Source: Deinococcus seoulensis
GTDB lineage: Bacteria; Deinococcota; Deinococci; Deinococcales; Deinococcaceae
Assembly (NCBI RefSeq): GCF_014648115.1
Contig: NZ_BMQM01000055.1
Span: 1 to 15,911, forward strand
DNA length: 15,911 bases
Direction: 5' to 3'
This document shows, piece after piece, positions 14,579 through 15,911 of the stretch. The first letter of the stretch is position 1. Each line of letters starts with the position of its first letter. The position numbers were made by a program, and so were the translations under genes. A model generated the notes under the pieces. It ran no database searches. It was not told where the DNA came from and was given only the letters and a program-made list of their open reading frames with translations.

Positions 14579-15859
14579 ATGTCAGATCTTCCTCATCAGG
14601 TCGCGTTCACAGCCCTGCTTGCCCTCACGGAAGTCACGCGGTCCATCCAGGCCGCGCAACTGCGCTCGGATGCGTTCCCACGGTCGTTCGCCCGCTGGAC
14701 CCGTCAGGAGGACCAACTGCTGGCCGCACTGACGGAGGCGCCGATAGACGAGGAGCTGATCTGCCGGTTGCTGCAGCGCACCCACGAATCGCTCAGGCGG
14801 CGCCGGGAGCGCAGAACCGGCGCTACGCGGTCCCTCCTGGCTGAGTTGCCGCAGTCCACCCTGCGGGTCACGCCGGCGGACGTCGAGCTGCTGATGAAGT
14901 GGAACCCTGAAGAGATCCGTGATCCGTTCGGGTGGCGTTTCGGGACGCCTCTGCCGGTGAAGGTACGCGCCAGCAAAACCCGGACCCTGCGGGTGGTTCT
15001 GGCGCGCCCGGAACACCCGGACGGACTCCTGAGCAGCTGGCAGAACGCGGCCCAGGCGACGTGGACGGACCTGGCGGCCACCGTGTCGCGCAAGGAGGGA
15101 GCCCACAGGCGCGGCGTGCTGCATCACGCGCCGGACGTGCATCAGGCGCGGCAACTGGCCCTGCGCACGACCGTGCGGCGCGTGACGGGCGAACCGGCGC
15201 GGCGCGGCGGCATTCAGGAGTGGACGCCTGGGCCGTCTCCCGACTGGCACACCGCGCTGATCGCCGACCCTGAGCGGTGGTCGGCCGCGTCCATCCGGGC
15301 GCTGGATGTAGCGACGGTGATCCTCGTGCTGCCGGACGCGCAGGACGCCGCGCGCCACCTGGCCTCCGCAGCCCAGAACCGCTGTGAGCCGCTGCTGCTC
15401 GGCCGGACGGTGAAGGACTGGGCGCAGGAGCAGGGTGTACTCGTGGACCGCTGGTGTGCCGACCGGGAAAGGGTCACGGAGACCGTGAGCGGGTGGCCGA
15501 ACTCGCATGGTCTGCTCGCGCGGGTCGACTGGGACACCCTGCGGGTGCTGCCCCAGACCGGGGAACTGGTCTGCGCGAACGCGGCCCTCCTGCTCCGGGC
15601 CCGCGTGTGGTTGATGCTCACGCAGGGCGTGCGGACAGAGATGCCCGCGGGTCTGGGCCAGCGGTTCGCCCAACTGCTCGGCGCGCGCGTCGGGCTGGGT
15701 CAGCTGCCGGTTGATGAGGCACACGCCGCTCAGCAGGTGTATCTGGACAGTCGTTCGCCGACAGTGTCGTTGGAGGAGCGCGTATGGGCGCGGGTCCTGC
15801 TCGATTCCTTCTACCCGAAAGGTGCGGACCGTGGGAACGTGATTCAGCTGACCGCCTGA
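14579..15859 (+). CDS. Myb/SANT-like hypothetical partner of the ISL3-type transposase
   Basis: A 426-residue protein of unknown function. Near the N-terminus, W40-T-R-Q-E-D-Q-L-L... and LICRLLQRTHESLRRRRERR (about 40-79) resemble a single Myb/SANT-like DNA-binding helix set. The middle is unrecognised. The C-terminus (about 287-413) resembles residues about 514-648 of the transposase: RSPTVSLEERVWARVLL versus LSPTVEEQVTLRVVL, LGQRF versus LQERF, and a Trp-x-x-x-x-x-R...W...H spacing upstream. This is by eye, without a statistical test. The ATG at 14579 is used because the frame upstream to 12917 only shadows the transposase. TACGCT (14560-14565) 13 bases upstream may be a -10; there is no Shine-Dalgarno sequence. 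Confidence 0.75.
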   Translation: MSDLPHQVAFTALLALTEVTRSIQAAQLRSDAFPRSFARWTRQEDQLLAALTEAPIDEELICRLLQRTHESLRRRRERRTGATRSLLAELPQSTLRVTPADVELLMKWNPEEIRDPFGWRFGTPLPVKVRASKTRTLRVVLARPEHPDGLLSSWQNAAQATWTDLAATVSRKEGAHRRGVLHHAPDVHQARQLALRTTVRRVTGEPARRGGIQEWTPGPSPDWHTALIADPERWSAASIRALDVATVILVLPDAQDAARHLASAAQNRCEPLLLGRTVKDWAQEQGVLVDRWCADRERVTETVSGWPNSHGLLARVDWDTLRVLPQTGELVCANAALLLRARVWLMLTQGVRTEMPAGLGQRFAQLLGARVGLGQLPVDEAHAAQQVYLDSRSPTVSLEERVWARVLLDSFYPKGADRGNVIQLTA

Positions 15860-15911
15860 CAGATTTTATGAGATGAAGTGAAAACTGACGTGCCAGCCGT
15901 TCTTGAGTGCT

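Overview
The window is GC-rich and looks like Deinococcus or a close relative. The protein style and codon use fit, and two genes have a TANNNT -10-like box only 5-6 nt upstream of the ATG, a leaderless arrangement known in that genus. This assignment is inference; there is no rRNA or housekeeping marker here. I saw no tRNA, rRNA or CRISPR array.

Layout. 1-1141: no intact gene, only a decayed reading frame and several inverted repeats, including a 15-bp perfect hairpin. 1142-10209: a type I restriction-modification locus of the EcoKI (type IA) kind: hsdR, a secreted hypothetical gene, an opposite-strand hypothetical gene, hsdM, a DUF1016/YhcG PD-(D/E)XK nuclease gene, and hsdS. HsdM and HsdS would form the modification methyltransferase and HsdR would add the translocase/nuclease. 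The locus is unusual in four ways: two foreign genes between hsdR and hsdM; a nuclease gene between hsdM and hsdS, with a second diverged copy of the hsdM 3' end just before hsdS; an AT-rich first target-recognition domain; and an HsdS C-terminal tail with four AT-hook-like motifs.

10259-12360: a tightly packed, decaying string of small SMI1/KNR4 (SUKH) and DUF1851/Tdi1-like immunity-type genes. One is disrupted by an apparent single-base loss in a G run, one is a C-terminal fragment and one is broken by a perfect 29-bp tandem duplication. A TPR-like gene follows and is truncated by a MITE-like element of about 165 bp (12295-12465).

12578-15859: two divergent genes whose start codons are 9 bp apart. 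The minus-strand gene is an ISL3-type DDE transposase with a degenerate zinc finger, a Pro-rich linker and a roughly 165-residue C-terminal extension. The plus-strand gene encodes a 426-aa protein with a Myb/SANT-like N-terminus. By eye its C-terminus resembles the transposase extension. No terminal inverted repeats were found. This pair is the best candidate in the window for an undescribed system, either a domesticated transposase or an ISL3 element with a dedicated partner.
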